From contig JAPEVC010000089.1 in assembly GCA_027946555.1 (NCBI GenBank), positions 1 through 64,000 of the forward strand: a DNA stretch of 64,000 nucleotides, written 5' to 3'. The notes beneath the pieces were generated by a model. That model saw nothing but the letters and a program-made list of their open reading frames with translations. It did not search any database and had not been told where the DNA came from. The DNA is from Gnomoniopsis sp. IMI 355080 (Eukaryota; Ascomycota; Sordariomycetes; Diaporthales; Gnomoniaceae). The position numbers and the translations under genes are program-made. The first letter of the stretch is position 1. Each line of letters begins with the position of its first letter. This document shows positions 10,982-23,531 of the stretch, in pieces.

Positions 10982-13529
10982 ACTGGCACGAGAATCGGTA
11001 CTCGAGTTGACCCGTGTGGGGCTGGCGTGGTGTGGAGCTGATAATACCATGAATCCTACGATCGGGTCGGTCAGTGTCCTCGGTCCCCATGCACACACCG
11101 ATTGCCGAAGCCGGTAGAATCGAGATGACAGTAATTCTCTCGGTGTTCGAATGCTGTCAAGAAATCATAGAGATTGTGTAGGCGCGATATGTGTAGCTTG
11201 ATATTTATCCAATGTCGAGACCGTTCGCTCATGACGAGAATCAAGTATAGACCTTCTTTGTTAAGTAGTCAAGTAGGAACGTATACTTTGTCGACATATT
11301 GCTAACGTATCATTCGGAGAGTTTCGAAGGGTTTGAGTAGCTGCACCATTTTGTCTTTGATATTGTGAAAGTGTTCTTCCCCGCAGTTTTGTCATCAATG
11401 GACAATACCGTGTTCTCACTATTATCCATGACTTGCCAGTCTACACGTTTGAGTACATGGTAAATTTGACAGAGGATAGTGAATCTTTTCCAAAAGCTAT
11501 CTAGCAGACACTTGTTTTACTACCTACCTAACCTAGAAAGGTACCCTACCTATGCAATGTCCACATCTGCTTCACTTCAAGCGACTAGTAGGTCTCACTC
11601 CGAATTTCTAAAACAGTTTGCAATCGACATTGACGTTGACGACCATTTAGTATCTGGGGCAGACAGCACCTCCAAGCTTCTTGATTAGAATGTGCTACGA
11701 TACAAGACCTGCTTATGGGGGGTTACACGAAAGACCAAGACGGGGAAAGTCCAATTGAAGCATGTGCATATGGGCCTAGGAATCACAAAAAAGATGCACC
11801 TGAAACAGGCTCACAGCCACACGCAGGGGATCTGCTTAACGCTGTAGGATATCTCGTGACAGAAAATGGGTGTGGGTGGCTGAATGTACTTACTGGATCC
11901 AGGAGGTTGACCCTATGATATTTTGGGTAGATCCCCCGAGCTATCGGATGTATAACATGGCCATCAAGATATGGTCGTTAATGTGTAGTCTGAAATCGAT
12001 CTATTTGATGCTCTACATATTTCCGAAGAACATCCTGCGGCCGGAATACCATGCTAGCAGCTCGGGGCCCGGGGGCGTCTAGACAATGGGTTTTTCGGCC
12101 CTACTCCTGCATTAGGTGGCCCCGTGCTTGTGGCTGCCATCCCGTCTCCCATGGTCCAGGACTACATGCCTAGGTACCTAGGTACCCAAATAGCAAGGCA
12201 CCCAAGGTGGAATGTCGTAATTTAACCCCTATGTGATGGCTTTGTTGTGCACGTTCGAACTATTGCTTCCCTAGGCCACGAGCTGCTCCTCATAAGACAC
12301 AGCTGATGAACAAGGCAGATCACTGCCATTACATAGTACACATAATCATGGCGGAATGCGCGGACTTGGCAACACAGACCATGATATAATGCAACCATGA
12401 AACTAGCCAGAGCCCCCACACGGGGCGGGGAGGAGATCCGCCGATGTGGCCTGGGCGGCTTGTTCAAATTCGACATAGCCGACGATCCTCCGTACAAGGG
12501 GACGAACGTGGAGTTTGGTACAATGTCACTTGATTAAATTGGAAGAACGCGTGAACCTTGCGCAAGCAACCTTAGTTAGGCTAGAGAGTGTTCCTACGTG
12601 GACTTTTAGTGTCAAGCAACATTGCTTTTAGGGACCAAGCGCGTTTTATAGTACCTCTGTACTTTGGGTAGAGCCTGTGCATTGTGACTGTGTTTGCTGA
12701 TAAGCGGGCAGATCAACTCCCGGGTCGAGCAGCTCCAGTCAATAGTCTGGATCATATGGCTTCAGCGCCTTCCAGAGAGCGTTTGGGAAGATCGAGCGAG
12801 ACGGTCAATGCGAATCGACTGAAGTAGAGAGCAACATTGCGCGCTTCCAGGTTGGCGATGAACTTAGCAAGCTTTACCCTTTTACAGTCCTTTGGGGGCT
12901 GTTGGCGCCGCAGGCGATAATCAGCACAAGATATGCGTGAGCATGGGAGACAACGCTGAGGGCCCTTTACCAGAGTGCCAGTAGTTGCCAGACCCCAGAA
13001 AGCTTGATTTAAAGACTGTCTCAAGAAATCACAAAATTGTAAAATATAATGATGTAGCTCTATAATAAACCTGTCACCCATTCGGCTCCTTTGTAGAGGG
13101 GCGGACTCACATGTCCGCCAGTGGTATCCTATCCAGGGTATACAAGATACCCTTGAATGTCCTCGGAACTACCCTTGAAGACCCGCCGGCATCACCTTGC
13201 AAAGTAGCATCTTGCGACCCAAAGATTCGTCTCTTGGGTCCGACCGTCGTGAAAGCCAGCCAATCAAGAAGCCGGGTCAGGCCTTCAAGAATTAGACTAA
13301 ATGGCACTATTACCACGTACCTAAGTAGTGTGCGTGTACGGGACTACCTACCGATAAAATTATGCCAGGGTCAAAAAACAAATAAAAAAAATTAAAAATT
13401 AAAAACAAAACCTGCGGTATTTCCACCAGAGTTTGCAATACCGTTGGCAAGTTCTCCATATGCATGGTTGACAGACGTCTTTCTTCGTCCTCATACTGAA
13501 GGAACTACTCGTCCTGTCGTGCCCACACG
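10982..13529. other. Intergenic region, 2.5 kb, no supported gene
   Basis: Several short open frames exist on both strands (for example near 11479-11918 and 12752-13081) but none shows conserved motifs or joins by splicing. A TACCTAGGTA-family palindrome is at 12169-12186 and an A-rich stretch at 13376-13411. Confidence 0.5.
12169..12186. repeat. Palindrome, TACCTAGGTA family
   Basis: CCTAGGTACCTAGG at 12169-12182 is a perfect palindrome extended by GTACC. It belongs to the dispersed intergenic word described in the findings. Confidence 0.8.
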
Positions 13530-14989
13530 ATGCCGATGCCATGGCAGCTGCAGCCCATAGCCATGTTGGCTGAACGAACCGACAGGAACGATGAGACTAA
13601 CGCACCCTTCAATCTTCGAGTCACGACGGCGTTACTGCTGCTTAGCACTCTCTTCGTCGGCCTCCGGTTTTTGGCACGCCATATCAAGAACATCCCTTAC
13701 GGCCCAGAAGACTGGACATGCCTTTTCGCTTTGGTAAGTCTTTTTTTCTTTCCTTTTTGTTTTCCTTTTTTTCTTTTTTTTTCTTGAAGGCATTTCTTTT
13801 CATTTTTCCACAAGACGACAAGAGTTATGTTATGAAAAGATTTAAGAATCCAGAAAACATATTGATAGCAGACATGTGCTTCAGATAGCTCTCTTCGGCT
13901 GTAGCGCTCTGAACTACACCATGGTGGCCAATGGACTCGGCCGTCACGTCGACACTTTGCCAGCCAGTCAAATAGTAACATGTCTGAAATGCCTCCTTGC
14001 GCTGGAGTGCATGTACAATGTCACCATGGTGGCGGTCAAATTCAGCTTTTGCTTTCTGTACCTGCGGCTTTTCCCCATGCTCAAATACCGCGTCTGCGCC
14101 ATCGCCGGCTTCATCCTCACTTTTGGCTGCACCTTTATCATTGTGGGCCTGTTGCAATGCACCCCGATGGAGAAGATTTGGGAACCTACGCACCCGGGGA
14201 CGTGTCTCAACACTACGGCCATCTTCCTCTCGAATGCTGGCCTTCACATTTTCTCGGATGTGATGTTGCTGATTCTGCCAATAACGCAAGTGGTAAAATT
14301 GAAGGTGGAATTGGTTATGAAATTATCACTCATCTCTATCTTTATGCTGGGCGCATTGTGAGTTACCTAACCTACTCCGTCCAAGCGACCGTGTCACCGG
14401 AAAAAAGAGGTGTTCTCTGCTGACCTTCCTGTCTCAACTTCATAGTGTCTCCATTGCGAGCATGTACCGCATCAAGACTATCCTCGCGGTCACGAATACT
14501 GACATTACATGTAAGGCCCTGCCCTCTTCCCAGCATCCCACTTCTGTACTGACAATGCATGTCTATCAAGATACCTTTTCGGACTCCAACATTTGGACAA
14601 TGATCGAAATGTCTTGCGCCGTCATCAGCACATGTCTTCCCTGCTTGCGACCGGTCGTTGCCAAGATCTCGAGCGCTTTTGCGACCATGTCCCGCGAAGC
14701 AGGCTCGCGATCCGAGCGCTCGACGCGCAGGATCCGCTCGATGATGTTCCCAAACAGTGGTAGTGCTGCACGTCGAAAATCACGAACGCAAACAGGAACG
14801 CACACGGACCAGTCGGGCAGCTTGACACCTCTCCCGACGTACAAGAGGCGCGGCGGCGGCGAGGAGGCTGGTCGGGGGCCGTTTGAGCATCTTGTCAATG
14901 AGTGTGACGATATCAATTGCCCCGAGTGCACGACGTATGAGACGTACCGAATGGATGGTCTACTTCCGGGTAAGAAACGAGAGTTTTGA
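13530..14989 (+). CDS. Fungal rhodopsin-domain / PTH11-like seven-helix membrane protein
   Basis: Four exons, 13530-13733, 13885-14357, 14446-14510 and 14571-14989, encode 386 aa. The body is a set of hydrophobic helices with the family layout: helix 1 near residues 30-46 followed by GLRFLARH and GPEDWTCL, a loop with GLGRHVDTLP, then helices with KFSFCFLYLRLF and a conserved CTP...W segment, and the LGAFVSIASMYRIK junction before the last helix. The C-terminus (from about residue 275) is cytosolic, basic and Ser/Arg-rich, ending with a Cys-containing CDDINCPECTTYETY stretch. No CFEM domain precedes the helices. Such proteins are plasma-membrane receptor-like molecules greatly expanded in plant- and insect-associated fungi; some were annotated within toxin clusters, but ligand and pathway cannot be read here. 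Two alternative in-frame starts (13530 and 13536) exist. Confidence 0.9.
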
Positions 14990-15354
14990 TACATACATGT
15001 GATGGGGAGGTAATTTCGAATACTTGCCAATGACCTGTATGAGCTCCCATTGAAATGAAAGGAGCTCCGGAAAACGATATTTTCACTTAATACACAGTAC
15101 TGAATGAAAAAATATTTCAAGAAAGTAAAATTCTCGACTCACTCCGTAGCAGATCATTGCATTGATGAGGATCCTACAGGAGATCAGACGGCAGTATGGC
15201 CGGCGGGCCTTCGGCGGATTTTTGATTCCCATGTGAATACGACTTGGAATGGTCGCTTCTACAAGGTGTGTATCCATGACCGTACCACGTAGAAGATAAA
15301 AAACGTATATGCTAATTTGCATTGGTATTGAATAGAAAGCGCTAATTACACATC
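14990..15354. other. Short convergent intergenic region
   Basis: Lies between the 3' ends of the receptor-like gene (+) and the GH30 gene (-). It presumably holds both 3' untranslated regions; nothing else is seen. Confidence 0.6.
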
Positions 15355-16902
15355 CTATGCTGGCAAAACCCACGTAACAACAGAGTTTTGGTAGACGCGC
15401 CCACTCCACGTCTGTCCACTCTCGAGAGTTACCGTAACATACACATCATTGCCAAACTTGTTCGTCATTACGACCGTCTTTGATCCATCGGGATTGAGAC
15501 TCGCCACGCTCTCAATTCCGGTTCCATCATCGTACGTGTAACTCCCGGACCCATCCAAGATCGTCGCACCAGAAGGAATGAACTTGCTGAACTGCGCGAG
15601 CATGTAGTAATCAATGGCAAAACTGTACGTAGCCGCCGAAGTGTCGACCACCACCAAGCCGCGGCAGGTGGTGCAGCCACCGGAGCTGAGGTGCGGGCCG
15701 TACGAGGTGTCGGAGCCGAGGGTCCAGGCCATGGCGCCCGAGGCCCAGTTCTGCAAGGGGCCCATGGTGAAGTCTGCGGCTTGGGACCAGGTGGTGGAGG
15801 GCGAGGTCCAGCACTCGGTCATGTACTGCAGCTTGTCCGGGTGGGCGGTGTGGAAGTCTGTGAGGACGGTCCAGTTGAGGGGGTCGGCGTAGCAGTGCCA
15901 GGCTACGGCTGGGACGTAGGAGGATGCTTCTTCAAGGACCGTCTCGGGATAGTCAGGGACATCTATTTATTCAGGATTAATGCCCACCCCATTCCAATCG
16001 TACTCAGAGGAGGAGGAGGAGGTATACTCACCAGTGTTGTGATCATAAGCCCAGACCTTCGTGCTGAGACCCGCGTTCTGCAAGGCAGGTCCAACATTTT
16101 GCGAAATGATATCGCCTGACTCGTCGGCGTAGACATACATGGTAGGATAGCCATCGGTAGAGTACAGCGGCTCATTCTGGATGGAGATGGCGTCGACGGC
16201 AGCGCCGGCGTCCTTGTACGCGTTGAGATAGTCGACAAAGTAATTGGCCAGGTCGGAACGATAATCCGGGTTGAGGTTGTTATTCACCGTGGTGCCGTCC
16301 AGAACGCCATTGAGCTTCATCCAGCCCGGTGCGCTCCAGGGTGAGCCCATGATGGTCAGGCCTGACTTGAGCGAGCGCATCTTGGCCAAGAGAGCAGCCA
16401 TTTTCGTACCGCGATCACCGAGGCTGAAGCCGGAGAGGCTGGTGTCCACATTGCCCCCATTGTCGTCGTAGCTGTAGGCCGGGTCGGCCGAGAGATCCGA
16501 TGCGCCGATGGTATGGCGCAACAGGCCAAAGTCGGCGCCGCTGCTGGTCATGAGCTTGTCGAGCAGCTCGCTCAGCGTGGCGTCGGAGAGGTTGTTAAAG
16601 ACGGCGACCGTGGCGTCCGTGACGGCGGCACCGAAACCCGTGATGGTCTGCTTGTGGCCCGTGGCGGTATCGTCGACGGAGAGCTGCCATGTGGATAGGC
16701 CGTCTGCGTTGCCCGAGCCGGAGACGGGTGCGTCGAAGGCGGTCAAGGCGTAGGTTCCGTCGCTGGAGGAGCAGTAGGAGGAGGAGGTTGTTGCTGTTGC
16801 TGCTCCGTCATCTCTCTGTTGCTCGACTGGGGAGGCGTTTGTGGACACGGAGGAGAATGTGAGGAGTGCGGCGGCAACGATGGCTGAGCGAGAGAGCGTC
16901 AT
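15355..16902 (-). CDS. Secreted GH30 glycoside hydrolase (beta-1,6-glucanase type)
   Basis: Two exons, 16032-16902 and 15355-15962, encode 492 aa. Residues 1-23 form a signal peptide (MTLSRSAIVAAALLTFSSVSTNA). The TIM-barrel enzyme then shows GH30 hallmarks: TITGFGAAVTDA near residue 90, GSPWSAPGWMK near 185-195, the acid/base Glu244 in IQNEP, and the nucleophile Glu340 in MTECW, with a beta-sandwich C-terminal domain ending SVVTWVLPA. Fungal GH30 enzymes of this architecture hydrolyse beta-1,6-glucan or beta-1,6-galactan; the sequence alone does not separate the two, though beta-1,6-glucanase is the likelier call. It acts outside the cell on fungal or plant cell-wall polymers. The start ATG at 16902 is preferred because the upstream frame has no ATG and the signal peptide begins there. 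Confidence 0.93.
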
Positions 16903-18898
16903 GGTGGGCAATCGGTGTGAAGAACAAGAAGAAGGAGGGAAAAGAAGAAGAAAAGGTGGACGGAGAGGTTATCCCGGACAGCTCGACGCTGAGTGATGAT
17001 ATCTCGAGAGATTGTCGTCCATGATTGCTTTCCAAGGGTGGAGGATCATGAGAATATAAAGTCAATTGAAATTCCCGAGATCATTAGGTAGCAGGCATTT
17101 CATTATGGATCCAATTCTCGGCCGACTTGCCGGTGTACAGGAAAGGATTCAACTAGTGCAAGCCACCGGGCAGCTGGGGGGGAGGAAGAAAGTCTAGAAT
17201 GGCGCGCTAATTATCAACCCACGGCTTGTCGGTCGGTGTGTGGAGTCTCAGCCTCACACCAGGCCCGCAACCAGTTTATAAGGAAGCCTAGAGTGGATGC
17301 TCATATCAGAGCAAGACTAGGCTTAGCCTTTTTCGCCGACTTAGTTCTGTAGAGACCCCTTAGGGCTGAATATGGTGCTTACGGGAGAATTCCCAATGCC
17401 CGGGTTGCAGATATGTAAGACATTGTTGCATCATGGGAAAAAAAGATGTGTGTGATGATTTGTGTGCCGGATTACCATAGTAGGTAGGTGACTGCCACAA
17501 AGGCCATAGTATGGCATATGCATACGAAATGCAGGTACTTTGGTAGGCATGTAAGGGTCATCTCTATATAAGACTCGATCGAGTTGATGTTGGTGTTGAT
17601 TATGGAGAGGACACCTAATTATAGTTGTATATAGAACGTGCTTCTAGGTTTCAACGCGAAATTGAGACTGTGTGTTAGACAGGTTATGAGGTTCTGTATC
17701 ACGACAGAAATTGCCACCACACACTCGTAGTAAAAGAGGGCAAAATGGGCATGTGTTCCCGTCATGACGAAGACGAAGACAGTCCACTTACCCAGCAGTC
17801 CAATTACGGTAATTTTGCCCCCCAATCGGGATGTTTTGTGCTCACTCGACCCAAGCGGGAAAAAGAAAAAAGCAATGCTCCACACTGCCCCCCCCCCAGT
17901 ACCGGCCCTATTTTTAGGAATCCCCCTTTAGGCAGCCATAATTGTGTCTACATAATGTATGTTCTTTTGTAGATAAGGAGGTAATTGGACCACAATGCAC
18001 TTTAACCCACAAGTGTGGCCGGGCAGGTATGTATGTATGGACTCATTTCCTTTTGGACGCCAAAAGGAATTAGAATGAGAATCCTCCTGATGCTTAGTAG
18101 GGCGCCACATGACGTCTCGAGACAGTCTGTATTGTGAGTATCCAGGTGGTGAGTCTGTCTGTCGTTGCAGGGAGCCAACCTATCAGTGGTTTCCGGCATT
18201 ATCGAGGAAGTGTACTTTTTTTTACGTTATCCTGTTCCGAGGATCATGAGAATATGATGAATTTTATTAGGTGGATCTGCTCTCCAGCCAGACTCTGGAC
18301 CCAGCGGTGCGGTGCGGTGCGGCGCGGGACGACTTGACGAAAACGGCCCGGGCCTTCCGGAGAGAATGCGGGGAGGGACACGATGGCTCTTGAAAGCACA
18401 ACAGTGTCGCTCGTCTTTTATATTACATTTTCTACATAGTAACTCCCACTCATACCACTCAATCATCTCCAGCAGATCACAAGCAGCCGAACCGAGTATC
18501 CTGGACCGAGGAAATAAAACCCAACACAGAACAAACGTGGACAACGACACTGGCCAATCGGGAGCGGGTAACATCGCAACGCCACATCCTTGCAAGGTGC
18601 CAACGTTCTCACGTCCGTGGTCATATCACAGCCAAACACATCAGATGGTGTCCCCCTCGATTCCCCATTGACACACGCGATGCTCTCTTGAAACGCGTCT
18701 CCACTCCTCCGTTCAAGACACGACACGACCACTTGTTCAACTAAGGTACTCTCCAACAAAACATCACCGGACTCGACTTCCCTTCCAACCCTTCCCAACC
18801 CATCCAAACAAGAGTTCCTATACCCCATCCAAAGGGCAGACATCTCTCTCTATATAGCAACAACAACAACACCACCACCACCAGCCAGCCAGCCCATC
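16903..18898. other. Divergent intergenic region, 2 kb, no supported gene
   Basis: Upstream regions of the GH30 gene (-) and the small membrane protein gene (+). The 3' part carries CA/AC-rich leader-like sequence (18845-18885) just before the plus-strand start. No gene is visible. Confidence 0.6.
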
Positions 18899-19755
18899 AT
18901 GGTAGGAACCCGCCGCTCCGCCTCACAGGCGGCAACCCCCGACACACCTACCCCAGCGACGCGCTCCACCGTCGCCACGCGTCGGTCCACGCGCAACAAC
19001 AAAAATAATACCGCCACCACTGCCCACCGATGGTCCCACGCGCCTACAACCCTCACCCTCGCCTGGCTCGCCATCTCCCTCCCGCTCGTCACCTGGGACA
19101 CGGGCTACGTGCTCGGCCGCCCGGCCACCATGCCCGGCGGCTGGGCCCACGCGCCGCTCTGGACCCCTTACGAGCTATACGGGCGCGTCGACCACATGTA
19201 CGGGTTCAAGCAGTGGAATCTGGGCAATGGTTTCACGGCTGCGCAGGGCGTGTTGAATGTTGTTGAGACGGTCATGTATTTGGTATATTGGGGGATTTGG
19301 TACCGTGCTGCTGGGGCCGCGGTGGTGGAGAGTGAGGAGGGTGGGAGGAAGAGGATTGCGGGGAGGGCGGGCGCGTTGGCGGTTGTGGTGGGGTTGAGTG
19401 CGAGTGTGATGACCGTGAGCAAGACGGTGCTGTATTGGTTGAATGAGTATTTCTCTGGGTTCGATAATATTGGGCACAATACACCGTGGGATTTGGTTTT
19501 GTTGTGGATTATTCCAAAGTAAGTTGCTCTTCCCCCCTCCCTCCAATCCCTACTATATATCGGGCATCTTTACCCACCCCGGGCGTACTGCATCCAAATT
19601 CTCCATCTTTGTCTAACCACCACTTTTTTTTTTCGTTCATTCACAGTGGCCTATGGCTCGTCGTTCCATCCTACATTATATACCAGCTCGGGTCTGAGAT
19701 TATCGACGCTATCACCATCGCATCCTACGCTACGGGCTCCATCAAGACCGAGTAA
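18899..19755 (+). CDS. Conserved fungal four-helix membrane protein (EXPERA/EBP-like)
   Basis: Two exons, 18899-19518 and 19647-19755, encode 242 aa. A Ser/Thr/Arg-rich cytosolic N-terminus of about 45 residues is followed by four hydrophobic helices: around 50-70, 115-135, 150-175 and 195-220. Between helices 1 and 2 the segment PYELYGRVDHMYGFKQWN then GFTAAQGVLNVVE resembles the pattern of emopamil-binding/EXPERA proteins (W/Y, D and E spaced on helix faces). The intron interrupts PK/NGLW just before the last helix and splicing restores a typical amphipathic end. I am confident it is a real gene but less so of the family; sterol isomerase activity is not claimed. Confidence 0.8.
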
Positions 19756-20327
19756 GACGGACATATGGTGTAAAGAAGGTCATGATAGGCAGGATATAGC
19801 TTTTGGCCAAGGACATAGAGCGTGAATTTACAAACGACGATGAAAGACGGGCTACATTTCTTCTCCTCGCGACCATGAAGAGTATGTCATCATTTTTGGA
19901 ATGGCCACTATTTATCAAGAGGCAAGGTCGGCTGAGCGAGGACAATGGTATTCGATACCCCATCACCAGAGTGCAAATTGCAACAAATAAAACGAAGGAA
20001 AGCAGCACTTTAAGCGCCTCTTAAGGCCTCCACGTTTAGGGGACAAGTGAATGCTGGCTATGGCTTATAACCGGCGTTGTAAAGCCAGTAGTGGTCCGAA
20101 AAGGACAGTCGGGTATCTCTCGCACCTAATTACAAAGAGACAACTATTCAATCAAAATGAACGATGAATGGGGTCCGTATAGACCCTTTAACCCCCCGAA
20201 TCAGTTACTCCCAGCGCCCGCGCCCGCATATCTTCGCAGTTCTGGGAAACCGTGGGGGAATTTCCTGCCTGGCGCCTTGGCTTTGAATGATAGAACACAT
20301 GCTTATTTCCTTGTCGTCCACAGCCAT
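19756..20327. other. Convergent intergenic region
   Basis: Contains the 3' untranslated regions of the flanking convergent genes. No coding signal is visible. Confidence 0.55.
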
Positions 20328-23300
20328 TCAACCTAGCAAGTGAATAGGCTGGAGTCCGCCCAAGTCCGTGAATTGCTCCCATGCACACGGAGGGCTGACA
20401 TCCTCCTTCATACTCAGTGTCAGTGTTGACTTTTCCCAGTCGTCCTCATCATCCTCATGCTCCTCGTCTCGAGGGACGTCGAGGTGTCTAATCCGACAGT
20501 CCAAAGAAGTATCCATCGCACCCTGCAGCGTCGTCGTCGTCGTCGTCGTGGTATTGTTGTTGCCCATGTACTGCTGCTGCAACTTCGCCTCTTCGTCTTC
20601 CTCGCTACCACTACTACTCACATTCTCCCTCAACTCCGCAGTCACATTCACCAAACTCCACCTCTTCGGTGGCGACGCCACGGCAGCAAGTCCCCGCATG
20701 AAGCGCTTGCTACTCCGTCGAGGAAGTGGTGGCGGCTCGCTGCGCATCGCGGCTGCGAGCATGTCGTCGTTCGAGTACATGTCCCTGATGATACCACGTT
20801 TGCGGGGGGAGGTGATAGACTTCTCCTCTCCCCTGCGAAGTATCATTGGGAAAGTGAGCTGGTCGTAGGAGGGTCTTCTCGCCAGCATGGTGCAGGAGGT
20901 CGTGGTGGTGGTGCTGGTGGTGCTGGTCGTGCTGGTAGTTGTCGTGCTCGTTTGTGCCCAACTGTCGCTCAGCTGCCGCGAGGAGGAGGTGGTGGGGGAG
21001 ATCGGGCTGTTCGGATCCATGAGCGTGGTGGGTGTTGTGGATGCCAGACTCTGAGCGACGAGGGACGGGCACGAGGATAGGGCGGAGACGAAGCTATTTG
21101 TGGAGCTTGTCGAGGCGGAGCGACTGGCTGTGGTGGTGGGGGTGGTGGTGGTGGTGGTATTGGTCACAACGGTGAGTTGCGGCTGCGACAAGGTTGTTGG
21201 TGGTGGTGGTGGTAGTGATGGGACGGTAGTTGCCGTCTCCTCTGTGACGCTGTTTGTCCCATTCCCATACCCGTGCACGATGATCTCGTGATACATCATG
21301 CTGTTCATCCCGCTAGCGGGGCTAGGCTGAACCAACAAGTTCATGGAGGCCGCCCGTCGTCGTTGTCGCTGGCTCGGGGTGCGGAATATGCTCAGCGAGC
21401 GGCGAAGGGTCGTGCTTCTCGTCAGACTCTGCGACCGAGACCGTGGCGTGGAAGTCCCTCCGCTCAACACCCGTCCTCGGCCTCGTGTTGGTGATGCTGG
21501 TTGAACAATCGTCTCTTCCTGTTGATGTGTCAGGGCAAAGTAGTCGATGTCAGGCTTGATCTCGAAACCACAACCACCGCGTTCCTCGGGCGGTGGCGAT
21601 GGAATCGATGAGAGCAGCGGAACGGCACCGATGGATCGCCTGCGCTGGGTAGCTGCACGCTGCGGTGTGCTTGAAGAGGCGGGGCTGCCGTCGTCATCCT
21701 CGTCGTCGTCACTCGCTGGGTCGTGGGGCATCTTGTTCGCGGGTGTCTGCCACGGCGGAATGCTCTTGGTTGATACGCCCAGGTGATAGGGCACACTATC
21801 TGTATCCTTCACCTCCATAGGCACCTGCGTGCAGCTGCGCAGGGTCTGGTACATGGCATATATGAACAGCCATCTCACCTTCCGCGCATCGCCCGGCGTC
21901 ACCCCATGCTTATCGGAGCGCTTGCCCTTTTGTGAAACCATGACGGAATCCTGCTCAAACTGGCGATACGCCAGTACCAGACTGTTTTCCAGCAGGTCTG
22001 TGTTGGTGTGATTGGTTGCGCGCATCAGTGCAGCGTGGACCAGGAGGCGCTGTTCCGGGCGCAGCTTGCCCTCGCTGCGTTGGTGGTGATGCTGCACGAC
22101 GCTGCCTTGAAGCCAAAGCATCGATCTCCGCCGGCGAGACTCCTTGGCTTTGACCAGCTCCGGAAGGTGAGGCAGCGGGTGGTCCAGGGGAGGGAAGTTG
22201 TGGCGCAGGTCGAACTCATGGACACTCTGGAGCGCGCAGAGGCCACCCTGTTGTGCCATCACGGAGGGCGCATCATTATCGGTGTTGTTGGTGATGTTAT
22301 AGGTCTCATCGACGAGGTATTGGTACAAGGCCTCAAAGTCGGCCCTCATCGAGCAATACACGTTTGGTGGGAAGACGGTGCACCATCTCGGGTCCGCAGC
22401 CGAGGGAGGGAACCGGCCGCCAAACCTTGTGGTATAGAAGGCGTGGATATAAGCTCGAAACTGGTCGAGATGTGCACGAGCGCCCGTGGACAGGCCTACG
22501 TGAGCTTCTGATAGCTCCTCCTTCAAAAGGTCACTCAGCATGGCCCCGGCGCGGCTGAGCCGAAAATCCATGTCCACTCGTGCACGGCGAATAAGCTTCC
22601 GTGAAGCGACGCTGATACGCTGAATTGTGTGCATATATGTAAGTTGCATTGGACTGCCAAGCTTGGGTGACAGCTCACTGCTTGGCTATAGGGTAAGGGG
22701 ATATAGGGTCCCAAGCATAACTCACCGAATACTCGTGGTGCTTGTACAGGTGCTCGCTCATGCCTACGCAGTGAGCAAACGCATCAATGTACAACTCACG
22801 GATTTCAAAGACCTCGGACAGGTGCAAGATGGCGAGCGCATGCTCGGGCTGGTTGCGCATGTCCAGATAGCCCTCCTCGTCCAGGTAGGCAAAAAGATCA
22901 TGCACGTTGTCGGCGTCGGGCTCGCGGAATTCTTCCATGGCATTCGTCAATCCGATCAGTGCGTTGCCCAGGTGACGGCCAACGACAGATCGACGGGCCA
23001 CCCAGGCGAAGAAATTCCGTATGATGAGATGATACTGCGCAGCCTCGGATCGACTTGCCGCTGCCGGTGCGGGGATGTAGAGGTCGACCCTTCCATTTTG
23101 ATAGGCCTCCTCTTCAGACACAGCACGGTCCACGAATCTTTCGATCAGTGGTAGGCACTGGGCGGAGAGGAGGGAGGCGAAGAGGATTCGAAAGGCGGGC
23201 CCACGCGATGACTGGCCTTTCTCGTAGAGATGCACGAAGCAATTGCCATCCCGGAGCCACAATTCGGGATCCTGTGGGAAATGTTAATTACTGAGCAAAG

Positions 23301-23531
23301 GGCAAATGATCAAAGGATATGGGTAAGAAGCCAGCTTGTCGGTATCTTCTGTAGGTAGCTCCTATACATGCGTACCTTTCTCAGATGGTCCCAGGCAGTG
23401 CAGCTCCTGGCAGCACCGTCGAACTTCCTCAGACTAGGCTGGCGGACAAGCCTGTTGTCCATGGGCCACAGGTCGCCCGACTTCTTGGACTTCCAGCCTC
23501 GCGACCGATTCGAGACTCCGCTGTAGAGCAT
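20328..23531 (-). CDS. DUF8004-like large protein with low-complexity C-terminal half
   Basis: Three exons, 23376-23531, 22726-23271 and 20328-22619, all in phase 0, encode 997 aa. The first half is ordered and matches what I know of the fungal DUF8004 group: DPELWLRDGNCFVHLY, LYIPAPAAASRSEAAQYHL, RNFFAWVARRSVVGRHLGNAL, then HCVGMSEHLY before intron 2. The second half (about residue 480 on) is Ser/Thr/Pro-rich with runs of Thr, Ser-Thr and Glu/Asp, and many basic phosphosite-like segments (RRRSIG, RSTTLRRSLSIF). No catalytic motif or membrane helix is seen. The function of the family is unknown. Long trinucleotide-rich runs on the plus strand (for example 20531-20552 and 21129-21160) are simply the reverse complement of Thr/Asn codon runs. 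Confidence 0.88.

Noticed and set aside
12752..13081. 109-codon minus-strand frame
   Set aside because: No family motif and no good partner exon.
20531..20552. CGT/GTC trinucleotide runs on the plus strand, considered as microsatellites
   Set aside because: They are the reverse complement of Thr-codon runs inside the DUF8004-like coding sequence.
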